From an uncultured Ruaniaceae bacterium (GTDB lineage Bacteria > Actinomycetota > Actinomycetes > Actinomycetales > Beutenbergiaceae), in assembly GCA_947251855.1 (NCBI GenBank), contig CAMXUZ010000323.1, positions 1-7,165 on the forward strand: DNA of 7,165 nt. Reading direction: 5' to 3'. The notes under the pieces were generated by a model, which saw nothing but the letters and a program-made list of their open reading frames with translations, searched no databases and had not been told where the DNA came from. Below, in pieces: positions 5,044-7,165 of this stretch (positions are counted from its first letter, which is position 1; every line of letters begins with the position of its first letter). The position numbers were made by a program, and so were the translations under genes.

Positions 5044-5705
5044 GGTTCCTCCCCTTCCCGCATCTCTTCCAACACCGCGCGTTCCTCTTCCGTGACGTGC
5101 TGGGGGCCGAGCTCCTTGCGGATCCGCAGCAGCCCCCGCGGGGGATACCCGGCCGCAGCGAGCTCCGCGTCCGAGGCGAGCGCGTACATGATTCGCCGCT
5201 CCTGCTCCAACACGGTCGCCCTCGCCTCCTCGATCCCCCCGGAGATCTCCGCGTCGAACACGTGCACATACACCAGACCGGTGAGCCGGTGCGCCTCGAC
5301 GACGACCGACCCGGGCACTAGCGATGTGAATTGGGCGGTGATCGTCAGCAGCACATCGGAGTGGCTGCGCAGCTGCACCCGGATGATCGCACCGTGCGGG
5401 GTGCGTTTCGGACTGATCGCGTACCAGGCGAGATGCGCGGCAGCAACGAGCACGTCCCGCACGAACGCCGCGAGAAGCGTGACCATCCCCGGGATCCACA
5501 CGCGCCCCTCGAAGCCGACCCGGGGCATCGGCAGGAGCCACAGCACGAGGAACGCGAGGGCGAACCCGGCGAGGAGGTTGGCGAGCGTGGGCTCACCCCA
5601 CAGGAGGGCCCACATCACCGCGAGCCAGATCGCGATCGGCCACCGCGTCCACCACGCCCGTCGGCGGCGGCGCGGGCGCGCAACCGTTGCACCATAGGGG
5701 TTCAT
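5040..5705 (-). CDS. mrpE: Na+/H+ antiporter subunit MrpE (MnhE)
   Basis: Subunit E of the Mrp antiporter, needed for assembly and full activity of the complex in Bacillus. The 221-residue product starts with an Arg-rich cytoplasmic-type segment (10-16), then hydrophobic segments at about 22-36, 40-58 and 73-95. The family core follows: RDVLVAAAHLAWYAI (83-97), GAIIRVQL (105-112) and TITAQFTSLVPGSVVVE (121-137), then GLVYVHVFD (143-151). The C-terminal 60 or so residues are charged and longer than in many MrpE proteins (about 160 residues). The ATG at 5705 has GGAGG six bases upstream and overlaps the mrpD stop in an ATGA; the 3' end overlaps mrpF in a GTGA. Confidence 0.94.
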   Translation of the reverse strand: MNPYGATVARPRRRRRAWWTRWPIAIWLAVMWALLWGEPTLANLLAGFALAFLVLWLLPMPRVGFEGRVWIPGMVTLLAAFVRDVLVAAAHLAWYAISPKRTPHGAIIRVQLRSHSDVLLTITAQFTSLVPGSVVVEAHRLTGLVYVHVFDAEISGGIEEARATVLEQERRIMYALASDAELAAAGYPPRGLLRIRKELGPQHVTEEERAVLEEMREGEEP

Positions 5706-7165
5706 CCCTCACCTCCCGAGGCTTCCTGGGACTCCCCTTCACCGCGATCGCCGTCGACCAGAACGGAGGAGACGTAGGGGGTGCGGGCAGAAAGGTCAGC
5801 CGCTGCGCTGTCGGTGTACGAGTACAGCGGCCCGGCGACGACGGCGAGCAGCACCCCGAAGGCGGCGAGCACGGCAGTCGGGCCGAACATCGATTTGGGT
5901 GTGCGCACGTTCGGGAGTTTCTCGGTCGCCGGCTGCCAGAACGCTTTGTTCCACGCTTTCGCGATCGCGTACAGGGTGAGGAGCGAGGTGAGCAGCGAGG
6001 CGACGACGGCGGCGTACGCAAGGGGCGTGCCGGCGTCGACCCCGGCCTGGAGGAGCCCGAGTTTGCCCAGGAAGCCGCTCATCGGCGGGATTCCCGCGAG
6101 GTTCATCGCGGGCACGAAGAAGAGGATTCCCAGGGCGGGGGCGAGTTTCGCGAGTCCGCCGAGGTGCTCGAGGGAGGTGGTGCCGCTGCGGCGTTCGACG
6201 AGCCCGGCGACGAGGAACAGCGCCGTCTGCACGGTGATGTGGTGGGCGACGTAGAAGATCGCCGCAGACAACCCCATGTGGGTCGCCAGCGCGACCCCGA
6301 ACACCATGTAACCGATGTGGGAGACGAGGGTGAAGGACAGGAGCCGCTTGAGGTCGTCCTGGGCGACGGCGCCGATGATGCCCACGAGCATCGTCACGAT
6401 CGCGGCGGCGAGCAGGATCGTATCCATCCGGGCGTCGGAGAACAGCAGGGTCTGGGTGCGGATGATCGCGTATACCCCGACCTTGGTGAGCAGCCCGGCG
6501 AACACCGCGGTGACGGGGGCGGGCGCGGTGGGATAGGAGTCCGGCAGCCACGCCGACATCGGGAACACCGCCGCCTTGACGAGGAAGGCGATGAGCAGGA
6601 GCGCCTGGAGCACGAATTGGAAATCGGCGGGCAGGTCGCCGAGCCGCTCGGACAGGTGCGCGAGGTTGACGGTCCCGGTGGCGGCGTAGATCATCGCGAT
6701 CGCGAGGAGGAACAGCACCGAACTCAGCAGCGAGACGACGACGTAGATCGACCCCGCGCGGATCCGCTCACCCGTGCCGCCGAGGGTGAGGAGCACGAAG
6801 CTCGCCGCGAGCAGGATCTCGAATCCGACGTAGATATTGAACAGATCCCCGGAGATGAAGGCATTCGCGACCCCCGCGGCGAGCACGAGATAGGTGGGGT
6901 GGAAGATCGTCAGCGGCGCGCCTTCGGGGCCGTCGGCGATACCTTGGGCGAGGGAGTACAGCAACACCCCAAGGATCACGAGCGCGGAGACGGCGAGCAT
7001 GAGCGCCGAGAGCCGGTCGACGACGAGGGCGATCCCCACGGGCGCGCCCCACGAGCCGACGTTGACCACCTGCGGGCCGGAGGTGTCGGCGATGACCATG
7101 AGCGCGACCGACGCCGCGAACACCCCGGTGAGCGCCGCGGTGGAGATGAGGGCCTGCAGGCGGGG
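5702..7165 (-). CDS. mrpD: Na+/H+ antiporter subunit MrpD (MnhD), 5' end beyond window
   Basis: Large proton-translocating subunit of the Mrp antiporter, homologous to the antiporter-like subunits of respiratory complex I (NuoL/M/N). The frame is open to the right edge (487 residues visible), so the true start lies outside; a GTG at 7123 would cut into the first membrane segments and is not the start. Key family features, counting from the first visible residue: the membrane Glu of YVGFEILL at 116, the Lys of AFLVKAAVFP at 197, PDSYPTAPAPV near 208-218, the Lys of GLLTKVGVY at 228, LKRLLSFTLVSHIGYM near 272-287, AHHITVQTALF near 307-317 and IPPMSGFLGK near 359-368. The charged Glu and Lys residues inside membrane helices are those expected to conduct protons. 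The C-terminal tail is acidic and Gly/Ser-rich. Downstream mrpE, F and G confirm the identity. Confidence 0.95.
   Translation of the reverse strand, partial: PRLQALISTAALTGVFAASVALMVIADTSGPQVVNVGSWGAPVGIALVVDRLSALMLAVSALVILGVLLYSLAQGIADGPEGAPLTIFHPTYLVLAAGVANAFISGDLFNIYVGFEILLAASFVLLTLGGTGERIRAGSIYVVVSLLSSVLFLLAIAMIYAATGTVNLAHLSERLGDLPADFQFVLQALLLIAFLVKAAVFPMSAWLPDSYPTAPAPVTAVFAGLLTKVGVYAIIRTQTLLFSDARMDTILLAAAIVTMLVGIIGAVAQDDLKRLLSFTLVSHIGYMVFGVALATHMGLSAAIFYVAHHITVQTALFLVAGLVERRSGTTSLEHLGGLAKLAPALGILFFVPAMNLAGIPPMSGFLGKLGLLQAGVDAGTPLAYAAVVASLLTSLLTLYAIAKAWNKAFWQPATEKLPNVRTPKSMFGPTAVLAAFGVLLAVVAGPLYSYTDSAAADLSARTPYVSSVLVDGDRGEGESQEASGGEG

Noticed and set aside
5044..5541. N-terminal extension of the mrpF frame inside mrpE
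   Set aside because: It overlaps the well-supported mrpE gene, is Arg/Gly/Ala-rich, and the GTG at 5043 gives the correct family N-terminus with a good ribosome binding site.
1..7165. CRISPR array, tRNA or rRNA genes, insertion sequence or prophage
   Set aside because: I saw no regularly spaced repeats, no tRNA-like cloverleaf, no rRNA segment, and no transposase or integrase frame on either strand.

Overview
The window is GC-rich DNA with short or overlapping intergenic gaps, strong GGAGG-type ribosome binding sites, GTG starts and proteins typical of high-GC Gram-positive bacteria (a DUF4235 protein, an AbiEi-type protein with a nuclease-like C-terminus, and a lipoprotein substrate-binding protein). 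This points to an actinobacterium, plausibly of the Micrococcales. The genus cannot be read from the sequence. All genes but one lie on the minus strand.

Left part (1-2560, minus strand): a thiamine (or thiamine phosphate) ABC import operon. Reading in the direction of transcription it has a weak promoter near 2554-2559, a clear TPP riboswitch (2452-2540), an expression platform (2400-2460) whose alternately complementary segments could open or hide the ribosome binding site, thiB (2399-1299), and thiP, which overlaps the end of thiB by 41 bases and runs off the left edge. The ATPase gene (thiQ) is expected beyond the edge. When TPP is plentiful the leader should shut off translation of the importer.

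Middle part (2561-3996): a 57-base interrupted palindrome and a second GC-rich hairpin separate the thi leader from a solitary AbiEi-type gene (3674-2724, minus). This protein has an N-terminal winged-helix-like region and a C-terminal DUF559/PD-(D/E)xK-like region, with no AbiEii toxin gene beside it. Upstream of it is a 322-base gene-free stretch holding two interleaved inverted repeats and a possible operator for the next gene. A small plus-strand gene (3997-4248) encodes a DUF4235 membrane protein.

Right part (4277-7165, minus strand): the distal half of an mrp (mnh) operon for a multisubunit Na+(K+)/H+ antiporter: mrpD (5' end cut by the right edge), mrpE, mrpF and mrpG. Each junction overlaps by the 4-base ATGA or GTGA arrangement, so the genes are probably translationally coupled. 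mrpA and mrpC are expected beyond the right edge. The operon ends 28 bases from the convergent DUF4235 gene.

Most of the window is conventional. The best leads are the fold-switching logic of the TPP leader, the long palindrome after the AbiEi-type gene, and the inverted repeats in front of that gene.
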